A DNA stretch of 64,000 nt from Trichopria drosophilae (taxonomy: Eukaryota; Arthropoda; Insecta; Hymenoptera; Diapriidae): the NCBI GenBank assembly GCA_030407085.1, contig CM059584.1, positions 64,184,501 to 64,248,500 on the forward strand. The letters run 5' to 3'. Shown here piece after piece: positions 55,737 to 64,000 of the stretch. The stretch's first letter is position 1; each line of letters opens with the position of its first letter. Below the pieces are notes generated by a model that was given only the letters and a program-made list of their open reading frames with translations, ran no database searches and had not been told where the DNA came from. Position numbers and translations under genes: made by a program.

Positions 55737-55822
55737 TACACGGAAAAAAAAGTTAGTTGGAATAACCAACTGTTGGTTAGATCAACCATTTAGTTGGTTA
55801 TACCAACTTTTATATCCGTGTA
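55737..55822. repeat. 85-bp hairpin MITE (right arm copy)
   Basis: Mirror of 36888-36972, so it was in the sequence before the arms became duplicated. Confidence 0.75.
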
Positions 55823-56534
55823 GGCGATGTTTTTCGTTTAAAACTTTAAAATTTCTCGAAAATTCCACACATTTTTGCTCAAATATTTACCATAATTTAT
55901 GTGAATATGGAGAATAATTTTCCGAATTCGCAATAATACAAAGCATGCGAAACAGGCCGAAGATTGTTAATTTATTTAATTCTTAATAATTTAAACCCAA
56001 GCGCATAAAAAAATTTTTTGTTTTGTACTATTTTGCATGTTTTTAAAACCAACAATGTTTTATTTTTTATGCGCGGAAATTTATTACTTAATAGCGCTTC
56101 AGTATCCTGTGTGACGAAAAGAGTAAGGTTAGTACATAAATTAATGAAGTTATATTAATAATAGCAATCTTCGTTCTTTATTTGCTTCATTAGGCCATAC
56201 TAGAAGCCTTTCCTTTCTACGAATGGGCTTGGTAATATTGGTTAGAAATCGCCCGCCATCAGTTCTCAGTTCGAACCTGCCTTCCCGGGAATTTTGAATT
56301 TGATTTTCAATTGTTAAAGAATCCCGCGAACGAACTAAAACAGAGCACAAAGGCCGATCGTACTTTGTTAATTGTTTCGCTGAGGTAATCCCCCCGAAAT
56401 AAATACGTTTTCAACGTTCAATTAAAAAAAAAAACCCTACATTCTAGAAAATTATTTCCAGCGTCATTCGATTCCGAAAAAAAAACCTACCTCCGGATGT
56501 AGGTGGATTCCGGTCTTTTTGGATATACCCTGTA

Positions 56535-57343
56535 TAACTATAAGTAACAAAACAAAATATATGAACCTTTTGAAGCCCAAATGTGCACAATTTTGCACAC
56601 TGATTTCATGCTCATTTTTTTGTTTACAATACACATTTTCTAAAAATAGAGAGCTTCGTACCCTTCGTATAGAGCTTTTTCTAATGGCGCTGGTAAAATG
56701 TTCAAAGACTGACATTCAATACATCTATTTTAAAAGTTATTGAAAAAAATTATTATTTTTGAGCGACGATTATTTTTTTTAAAGCAATTTTCAGTATAAT
56801 AGCGGTTTCTGATCACCAACAAACCTACTCCAAACATGTTTCCAATATTTTTAATTTAAATAGATGCTTTCATTTCAATTTTGGGCAATTTAGATTTTAA
56901 AATAGTGCCGAATCGCCAATATTTCAAAAGGACTCTTCAAACTTCACTAACTAATGTTCCTATTTTATATAACAATTATAATAAAAATAATGAAGTGAAT
57001 ATATAATACAATGTATTTTTTTTCTCTTGCAAAGGGAGAGTTATCTCAGTGAGAAAGGTGTTCCATTACCGTAGTTAGAAGTCAGTTGTACATGAGATTT
57101 GTGACATCAAAAAGAATTATAAAATAAATGTAATACGATTATGCTAAAAATTACAATATGTTACATTATATATTAGCTGCCTTTAATAAAGTTGCAACGC
57201 ACGAAGGCTTTTACTAATTTGAAGACTATTTTTGCTTAGTATACTTCGTTCTCGTAGATCGTTTTTATAAGAGCAGATTCGCTGAAATGAGTGGGCATAT
57301 TATTTATTGGAAAAAACTGGGCTCAGGCAGTAGCTACCATCGG
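56535..57343. other. intergenic, A+T-rich
   Basis: Nothing recognised on either strand. Confidence 0.4.
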
Positions 57344-58080
57344 TCACTGGAGTAGGATGTGCTTACGATTGTCTTGCCCGGTTAAATTGCAAATAATACA
57401 CGGCTCCGTAGGATCGCACACAAATCGGCGCCTACCGCTAACAATGGATCCGTTATAAGAAGTTGCCAGCATAAGTAGCATCTTAACTCTTAAAATGCGA
57501 AAGGCGTCCGAGTATTTTAAACAGCTCATCGGCAAGACTATCAGCAGTGCTTTGCCAGATTTAAGTGCCTCAATACTGCCTGATAATTCGGTAATCACGA
57601 TAAGGACATCCAGTACAAAGTCGAAGGTCCCGAAAAAAGCAAGGGAGGGTTCGAGTTGCGGGAAAAGCTTGGGTAAATATGTTCTCTATGCCTCAGTCAA
57701 GATCGCCGAACCGGTGGTTGTTTTTTTCCTATATCTGCTCACATCACTCCAAATTATGTCCAGTTAGACGCGTCAATAAATTTATCAGTTATGCCATCGG
57801 CATATAATTGTTTTTTCGTTTTAATTAGACCCGTATAGTCTTTTTGTGCTGCTCGGTACAGCTTAACTGAGTAGTTAGTATAGCATTTTCGGCGCATGTT
57901 CAGAAAAGTCCTTTTGGCAGACTTCCTGGCCTGGTTACAATCGGAGACAAATCAGTTGCTATATTGGCCGCGAGAAACAATGGGAATGTATGACCGCGGG
58001 ATAGACAAAACTTGAGCATCTATTGCCGCCGTCTTGAGGGTTTCACAAAATTTGCCACATATAGTTGAAACGATTGATCA
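57344..58080 (-). pseudogene. non-LTR ORF2 remnants, internally deleted
   Basis: Minus: a pre-RT region at about 58050-57740 (ARKSAKRTFLNMRRKCYTNY, then SVKLYRAAQKDYTGLIKTKK). It is followed at 57598-57344 by the post-RT C-terminus (LRVKMLLMLATSYNG, DPTEPCIICNLTGQDNRKHI), whose CxxC…H finger aligns with CTLCNMEAKDSLIHI of the copy at 28131. The whole RT is deleted between them. Confidence 0.75.
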
Positions 58081-58606
58081 TGTAGCATTCTATCTGTAAT
58101 ACTTCTATTTAATTCTGTTTGAGGATTTCTGTTTCCCGTCAGTCACAAACTTGAACCTCGTTTTTCGCTCTGCTATACAAAGTCAGTATCATGAGACATA
58201 GTGCAATCGTTTCGAGTGGGTCTAAGATTGGGAGATAATAGTCCAGCCAGGTGATCCGAGTCCTGGAGATCATCGCAGCCTGGAGATCATCGAGCACAAG
58301 ATTTTCAGGCTTAAAAATGTCAAATTTCGCATCTTATGATATCAACTCTGCCAGAACAATCAAAGGGCTGCCGCGGACAATCCTTGCATTCAAAACAACA
58401 TCATTCACCTGGAATTTGCTTTTAAGGAAATCATTGAGGTTCTTCTTCAAAGATTGCGCCGAGGTTTTCAATCCCGTAAATAATGCCGTTTAATAAGTTT
58501 CTCTTATCGTTGCAATCTGATTTCCAGGGTTTAAACTGTCAGCTCCAAGTTTGTCAAGCAGCCCGAAAATTCGCATCTTAATTCCTCGAGCTTCTCATGA
58601 TTGGAC
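58081..58606 (-). pseudogene. non-LTR ORF1 fragment (coiled coil and RNA-binding part)
   Basis: Minus: HEKLEELRCEFSGCLTNLE (coiled coil) near 58590-58530, then SAQSLKKNLNDFLKSKFQVN and DVVLNARIVRGSPLIVLAEL, the L1-like ORF1 RNA-binding core, with one TAA. Then ERKTRFKFVTDGKQ at about 58175-58135. It is cut upstream by the ISL2EU-type insertion at 58607. Confidence 0.7.
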
Positions 58607-58842
58607 AAAGGACCCCGCACACTTTAGCTTGATTTGCGGGCCCGGTTAAATTTCCTGAAACTTCGCTAAGTTGTAGTCCAGAGTAGCCCGAACAAAAGTT
58701 CTATATGGTAAAAGCCCCAAAAATCAATAGTTTTCGAGATAAAGTACTATACGATATAGTACGGGCGTACGATATAGGCCCCCGGATCCGAGACTTTCGC
58801 ATTTATTTTTTATATGCAACAACAATATGCATAGGTTTTTTT

Positions 58843-59230
58843 GGTCGCTGATTACGAATGTGATAACAGATTTTAAAAATTCAAAATGGCGGATCCAATA
58901 TGGCGGACGAGTTTTGAAAAATTAAACGAAATCGCTTGAAACTCATTATTCTGGGGTTTTTGGGGTCGCTGATCACGAATCTGATATCAGATTTTGAAAA
59001 TTCAAAATGGCGTATCCAATATGGCGGACGAGTTTTGAAAAATTGAACGAAATTGCAAGAAACTCGTTACTCGGGGGTTTTGTGGGTCGCTGGTTACGAA
59101 TCTGATATCAGGCTTTGAAAATCTAAAATGGCGGATTCAATATGGCGGACGTGTTTTAAAAAATTGAACGAAATCGCTCGAAACTCGTTCTTCTAGGGTT
59201 TTTGGGGTCCCCGATGATGAATTTGATATC
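58843..59230. repeat. 121-bp tandem array, left TIR, ~3.2 copies
   Basis: GGTCGCTGATTACGAATSTG-type unit starts at 58843, 58964, 59085 and 59206, exactly 121 bp apart. Each has TTCAAAATGGCGGATCCAAT and ATGGCGGACGAGTTTTGAAA. Confidence 0.95.
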
Positions 59231-59425
59231 AGATTTGAAATAATAAAATTAGAATAATATTTCCAATAATTAAGAAATAATAAATACACGTATAGCATAT
59301 AAATGCAATATTTATTATTTACAAATAATAACATATTTATACATTTTTTTTGTAGACGTACTGCGTTTTTACCGCGTTTTTACTTTACTGTGTGTGTCGG
59401 CGCGTCGTGAGTGAAACCTTAACAT

Positions 59426-60802
59426 TCATTGCCTGTGGCCTGCATCGGTAATATTTTCAAGCATGGCTAGTGAAGGATATTTCACTTGTGGTTGATGACG
59501 AGCATACCCCAAAAATCATAAGATAGAACCAACGTGTGCGCATGAACCGACTGTTCTAGCTCCTGTCTTACACGTACAGTAATAACCCGAAATAGGGGTA
59601 TCGATATCTTCATCATTTATGTTATGCTCTTCATATCTGTTGTCAGTGACGAACGCTATAAATATTTGGTACTTAGTTGCATTTCTAAATCTTGAATATA
59701 TTCGAACTCTAATAAGCCCCGGTTCATTCAACAATGTGTCAATGTTAAATTCTTCAGTTTGTTCACGTTGGAGTTTATCCTGAATGTAAGCAGGCGCAAG
59801 ATTCACTTGATAAACGCCAAATGTTAAATCATGTAAATAATCTAGGGACAGTCTTGGGAAGTGAGGCACATGGTGTTCATTCAACCGAACCCACTGTGCG
59901 TTTCGTCTCTCTAAATGATCGTTCTCGACTCTATTTTGAACAACATTAGGATGACGAGACATTTCTATCATTCGTTCTGCTAGTTCTGGAGTAGCTGCAG
60001 CCATGTTGATTAGTTCTCTATATTTATTGAGAATAGCACCAGCAATACGATAAAAATCCCCGATGTTAATGGCATGGGTAATAGACACAGGTCCGTCTAA
60101 GAATTTAAAAACAGATTTAATATGACCATTTCGCGCCTCTACTACCCATCTTGATTTTGTAATTAGCCTGGAATCAGTTGCTGCAAAGGTGTCAAGTTGA
60201 CGTTGACCACGAAGTAGTAGTGCAGGCATTTTATGATTGATGCCTAAAAGTTCAAGTAGTGGTATAGCATCTCTATAGCCCCGATCGACAATGATTATGT
60301 CGCCTTCTGCAAACCACATTCGAAGAGCTGCAGGATCTGTTTGCATTTCGTTTTCAAGCATAGCGGCGTCATTATTTTTAGAGTCTGAGAAATATGGCCC
60401 ATGAATATCTAAAATGTAACCATTCGGAGCCACAATAAGGGCTGGTTTAATTAAATGTCGACCTTTATGGACCGAGTAGGACTGTCGGAGTGTTTGAAAG
60501 TTACTTGATTTATGTGTATACACGTATGTTCCATCGATAATTGCAATTGCGCGAGGGTCATTAGGGTTCGGATTGTAAAGCCGATTAGCAAAATCAGTGA
60601 CATGTCTTTCAATGTATTGTTCTCGAGTAATTGCATTTAATCCAATATTTTCTGGTACAAACCTCAACATTAGTTGAGGATCGCGAACAGAATCGCGATT
60701 TGGCATTTTTTGGTTGTTTTCATTGCCAAAAATACGGACCATTACTCGGCGGTGAAATCTTGCGTCACATACATAACAATTTATTCTATTTCGAGCTGCC
60801 AT
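59426..60802 (-). pseudogene. ISL2EU-type DDE transposase with SWIM finger, one nonsense codon
   Basis: DDE_Tnp_4-like cut-and-paste transposase. ATG at 60802. An open frame of 428 residues runs to TGA at 59516-59518. Beyond it, 30 more codons in the same frame (FLGYARHQPQVKYPSLAMLE…) continue to a natural stop at 59426-59428, so the protein was ~459 residues and a Trp codon (SILWFLGYA in relatives) probably became TGA. Catalytic triad by position: D90 in IIDGTYVYTH, D173 in IIVDRGYRD, E222 in RWVVEARNGHIK. C-terminal SWIM zinc finger: C409-T-C411…C421-A-H423. An N-terminal CxxC (C9, C12) may be part of a further zinc site. No frameshift elsewhere: the youngest DNA transposase in the window. 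Confidence 0.9.
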
Positions 60803-61844
60803 TGTTATACATTCTAATAATATATTGTCAGTCTTTACTCTTCAATACACTTATTTTCCCTTACAAATCAAATGAGAAATAACAGAGAATCCAGTATGAT
60901 TGCAAAAAGATATAACGCATCACATATCACATGGAACGTTAGGATAACATATACAAAATACTGACGAAACGAATGCAAATACGAATCAGATGTCAAAACT
61001 AATGAAATGTAGAGCGTAGTATCAAAATATATATATATGATGCCGAAACAATTGAACATATGGTGTACTTATTCAATGTCAAAGCCTAAAACAACCAGGA
61101 ATTTGCAGAGAATCTACTTTACCCAGATAAAAACGTGTTATATACAATTGTATTAAAAAATAAAGAAATGAGATATAATTATATAACTATATAATTATAT
61201 AACTATATATAATTACATAGAAATTCAATACAATCTATATATGTGCCGTCAAACCAAGAATTTTATTTCTAAATTGTATTAAATACGAGCGGCGAAGAAA
61301 TAACATTAATTATTCTCTACATGAGAATTATTTTCAATTATATATGTATATATATATATATATAATAAATGATGATATTATATACAAGTATATATGAATT
61401 TTGTCTCTATAGCACTGTATCCATATATATATGTTTGTATATAATAATGATAGTTTGTATATAACATGAGTATATACATAATATATAAATGTATACGTAT
61501 ACAACTCTATATAAAACATTCTTGCCGGGTAGCTCAAACAAAAAATGTAAGAAATAGATAACGTAAACTTATAAAATACAGAAACAAAGAAAAGGAGTAT
61601 TAAATAAGATACTGATCTATTGATAAGTTCTTGTCATAAAAAATATATACATACCACAATTAGCTTGTTGCTGTCATCAGCATTTGAAAATTATTTGCAA
61701 GCACTGCAAGTATTTGGTACAAGCTTACAAAAAAACTCAAAGAGCAATTCTTTTAAGGACCTGAGACTCTGCTGTTATCATCACAATGGTCTACGATAGT
61801 TGATTTTTATTTAAGGTAATCCGTTTTATTTTTCAGAAATTGTT
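60803..61844. other. non-coding part of the ISL2EU-type element
   Basis: A+T-rich, with TA/TATATG microsatellite stretches at 61150-61500. Presumably contains the transposase promoter; nothing specific can be assigned. Confidence 0.5.
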
Positions 61845-62520
61845 GGCCATATGGGATCCGTCATTTTGAATTTTCAAAACCTGATATCAGATTCGTAATC
61901 AGTGACCAAAAAAAACCCGAGTAACGAGTTTCGAGCGCTTTCGTTCAATTTTTCAAAACTGGGCAGCCATATTAAATCCGCCATTTTGAATGTTCAAAAC
62001 CTCATCAGATTCGTTATCAGGGATCTCAAAAACCCTAGAATGATGAGTTTCAAGCGATTCCGTTTAATTTTTCAAAACTTGTCAACAATATTGGATCTGC
62101 CATTTTGAATTTTCAAATCTGATATCAAATTCATCATCGCGGGCCCCAAAAACCCTAGAAGAACGAGTTTCGAGCGATTTCGTTCAATTTTTTAAAACAC
62201 GTTCGCCATATTGAATCCGCCATTTTAGATTTTCAAAGCCTGATATCAGATTCGTGAGCGGCGACCCCAAAAACCCCAGAATAATGAGTTTCAAGCTATT
62301 TCGTTTAATTTTTCAAAACTCGTCCGCCATATTGGATACGCCATTTTCAATTTTCAAAATCTGATATCAGATTCGTGATCAGCGACCCCAAAAACCCCAG
62401 AATAATGAGTTTCAAGCGATTTCGTTTAATTTTTCAAAAATTGTCCGCCATATTGGATCCGCCATTTTGAATTTTTAAAATCTGATATCACATTCGTAAT
62501 CAGCGACCAAAAAAACCTAT
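61845..62520. repeat. 121-bp tandem array, right TIR, ~5.5 copies
   Basis: Same unit in inverse orientation (TTGTCCGCCATATTGGATCC, GCCATTTTGAATTTT, CAGCGACCCCAAAAACCCC). Confidence 0.92.
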
Positions 62521-62744
62521 GAATATTGTTGTCGCATATAAAAAATAAATGCGAAAGTCTCGGATCCGGGGGCCTATATCGTACGCCCGGACTATATCGT
62601 ATAGTACTTTATCTCGAAAACTATTGATTTTTGGGGCTTTTACCATATAGAACTTTTGTTCGACCTGTTCTGGACTACAACTTAGCGAAGTTTCAGGAAA
62701 TTTAACCGGGCCCGCAAATCAAGCTAAAGTGTGCGGGGTCCTTT

Positions 62745-63178
62745 TACAGTTTCCAACCGATGTCGCTCTCCTCCACCTTGGTTGTGAGAGGTTGAATTGC
62801 GAGCGTTTTGAGTTCAGTATAGTATTTTAACATCTAACCCCCCCCCCCCAAGACTGAGACCTTGACGAGGGGGGGGGGGGGCTTGAGAACCTTGATGACC
62901 TGTGAGGCTATACCGGCGGGGAGACACGGCTCCCCGGTAGATACAATCATGCCGGGAATGCTCACTGTGAGAGGTCAGACTAACTTCAGAGAAAAAAAAA
63001 CCCTAACGCTAATGTGTTCAGGGACCGTGCAGATGGCATGAATGGCACAAGGTGAAATGTGTCGCAAACGGTCCCTCAGCGGGGCCCAGGGGAGCACGCT
63101 GAGTACACAATTCCCTAGGCCGGGCAAGAGGCTCTGCTCGGCCGGTCTTTTAGTTCCTCATTACTCGTGGGATCCAAA
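62745..63178 (+). other. 5' UTR of an R1-like element
   Basis: GC-rich leader preceding the ORF1 below. It contains a perfect C12-N19-G12 hairpin at 62839-62881 and CGGGGAGACACGGCTCCCCG, another stem-loop, at about 62918-62938. Start of the element is not defined because the ISL2EU-type end abuts it. Confidence 0.5.
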
Positions 63179-64000
63179 ATGAATTCTTCTACACAAAAAA
63201 AACAAAACAAACAAGGAAACCGGTACGCACAAACAATTAACGACACTCGAATCGAAAAAGGCAACGAATATAAAAGCGAAACACATAGAGACGATGATGA
63301 GCAAAAACAATGCAACTAAAGAGGGCAAGTCTGAGAGCGCCACGAGAGTGAAACTCGAAGAAAAAGAAAAAGATAAGAAAGGCAAAAAGTTGGTGTTGCC
63401 AAAAGCGGCTGCACCTACTATTACTCCTGAGACGGACACGGAAACAAGCTCCATGGATTCCGAAATGGAAGTGGAGTTCACAGAAGTTAAAACAAGAAAA
63501 AGATCCAAAGTCATGTCAAGCTCCGACAGCGAGGGTCGAGATGGTAAGGTAATAAATAAAAAAGCAGCAATAGAAGATCCTAAGGAGGGGACATCCAAAG
63601 CCAGAAATGGAAATGAACTTGGAAACCAGATCGAAGACAAAGAACCAACGATTCCCATGGCGGTTTATGCAAGCAAGGGAACATTGCAATATTTAATAAA
63701 TAATACTGAAGACAAAAAGCTTTAGGAAAAAGCACAAGCAGCTCTCGACAACTTGATGGTTCTGATCACGAACCTAACTATCAAGAATGTGCAAACAAAA
63801 GCAGCATACGATGAACTGAAAAATATCAAAAAGCCAATAATACAAACACATACATACGCAGAAGCCGCCGCAAGAATCGTTGCGCCTAAGTCACAGCAAC
63901 TGAGAACTCAAAGTAATCATACTTAAGGCAAAAGACGAAGAACTGGCAAAGGACCAAGACAAGGTCAAAAAGCTGCTAACGCAGACAATTGACCCAACCA
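63179..64000 (+). pseudogene. R1-like ORF1 (gag-like), continues past the window
   Basis: Nucleic-acid-binding ORF1 of an R1-clade non-LTR element. ATG at 63179 starts a short Lys/Asn-rich frame that ends at a TAA near 63319. The main frame is open from 63294 to 63725: charged, low complexity, Glu/Lys/Ser-rich (KLEEKEKDKKGKKLVLPKAA), then TAG. The same frame continues EKAQAALDNLMVLITNLTIK and THTYAEAAARIVAPK. After another shift near 63905, IILKAKDEELAKDQDKVKKL and LTQTIDPT follow. SYAEAA and the KxxLTxTIDP run match R1-type ORF1 patterns before the zinc knuckles, which would lie beyond the window. Confidence 0.75.

Larger units (their letters stand above)
34534..56534. mobile_element. 22-kb palindromic mariner-like giant element
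   Basis: Left terminus TACAGTGTGTATCTAAAAGA and right terminus (minus strand) TACAGGGTATATCCAAAAAG, each next to TA (34532-34533, 56535-56536). The inverted similarity continues inward far beyond the ends: left arm 34534 to about 41370, right arm about 51731 to 56534. Removing later insertions leaves ~4.2 and ~4.4 kb of colinear inverted arm. The ~10.4-kb loop contains an IS630-type transposase relic on the minus strand starting just inside the right arm. TA flanks, TACAGGG termini and an IS630 transposase agree with one element of the Tc1/mariner superfamily. An inverted segmental duplication is the alternative. Confidence 0.7.
51731..56534. repeat. right arm of the giant inverted repeat
   Basis: Reverse complement of the left arm in order, interrupted only by the 436-bp solo LTR. 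It carries three hub motifs (about 51890, 53300, 55250) in mirrored orientation to those of the left arm. Confidence 0.85.
58607..62744 (-). mobile_element. ISL2EU-type DNA transposon, 4.14 kb
   Basis: Inverted ends begin AAAGGACCCCGCACACTTTA on both sides. The left TIR extends to about 59230 and the right TIR starts about 61850. Each TIR has ~230 bp of unique sequence, then an array of a 121-bp unit. One transposase gene on the minus strand. The right array is longer than the left. Confidence 0.88.

Noticed and set aside
61150..61540. TA-rich hairpins as a replication or scaffold element
   Set aside because: Simple TA/TATATG microsatellite inside the ISL2EU-type element explains it.
63161..63658. 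165-residue minus frame, Phe/Ser/Leu-rich with membrane-like segments
   Set aside because: Antisense of the charged R1-like ORF1; hydrophobicity is a mirror of Lys/Glu codons.

Overview
This window is transposon-dominated genomic DNA from an arthropod, most likely an insect and plausibly a hymenopteran. It is A+T-rich with no operons, almost no long intact reading frames, spliced-exon signals, and a mix of element families typical of insects: Gypsy, R1-like, Jockey/I-like and Penelope-like retroelements, IS630/mariner-type and ISL2EU-type DNA transposons, and a Polinton/Maverick integrase relic. The only non-mobile coding I can propose is one signal-peptide exon at 29772-29931 and one weak minus-strand exon at 30125-30215.

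Left third (1-19.7 kb). A Polinton-type integrase remnant (1-643) is followed by a 3' end of a non-LTR retrotransposon (2601-3770, minus). A decayed Gypsy-type LTR element (from 3831) carries gag, protease, RT, RNase H and the integrase zinc-binding region, all frameshifted. Its 3' LTR-like part (from 12248) holds a CT tract and a 128-bp tandem repeat; downstream lies a GC-rich stretch with a textbook six-unit heat-shock element. A 77-bp tandem array at 14.3 kb is split by a 661-bp R1-like insertion with a 14-bp target-site duplication. A Penelope-like 3' end, an element with ~595-bp terminal inverted repeats, and an ORF1 (DUF4780-like) plus endonuclease start of an R1-like element follow.

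Middle (19.9-34 kb). There are two IS630/mariner-type transposase relics (the second inside an 1.84-kb element with ~240-bp TIRs), two more copies of the non-LTR family, the candidate host exons, and a complete LTR-to-LTR element (30796-33752). That element has 305-bp LTRs, a 5-bp target duplication and a tRNA-Leu-type primer site, but only gag-like coding.

Right half (34.5-64 kb). The standout is a 22.0-kb palindromic element (34534-56534). It is flanked by TA, its termini are mariner-like (TACAGxGTRTATC), its inverted arms are ~4.3 kb after nested insertions are subtracted, and its ~10-kb loop holds a minus-strand IS630-type transposase relic. That one gene is broken by three later insertions: a 663-bp solo LTR, a ~950-bp unknown insert, and a 1.7-kb solo LTR that is itself split by a 2.57-kb Jockey-like insertion. 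Further insertions in the arms (a palindromic 1.6-kb element, a non-LTR 3' end, a MITE, a 436-bp solo LTR) can be dated relative to the arms. Beyond it, a 4.1-kb ISL2EU-type transposon (58607-62744) with 121-bp tandem arrays in its inverted repeats carries an almost intact transposase with one nonsense codon. It sits in an ORF1 relic of the non-LTR family, and the window ends in the ORF1 of an R1-like element.
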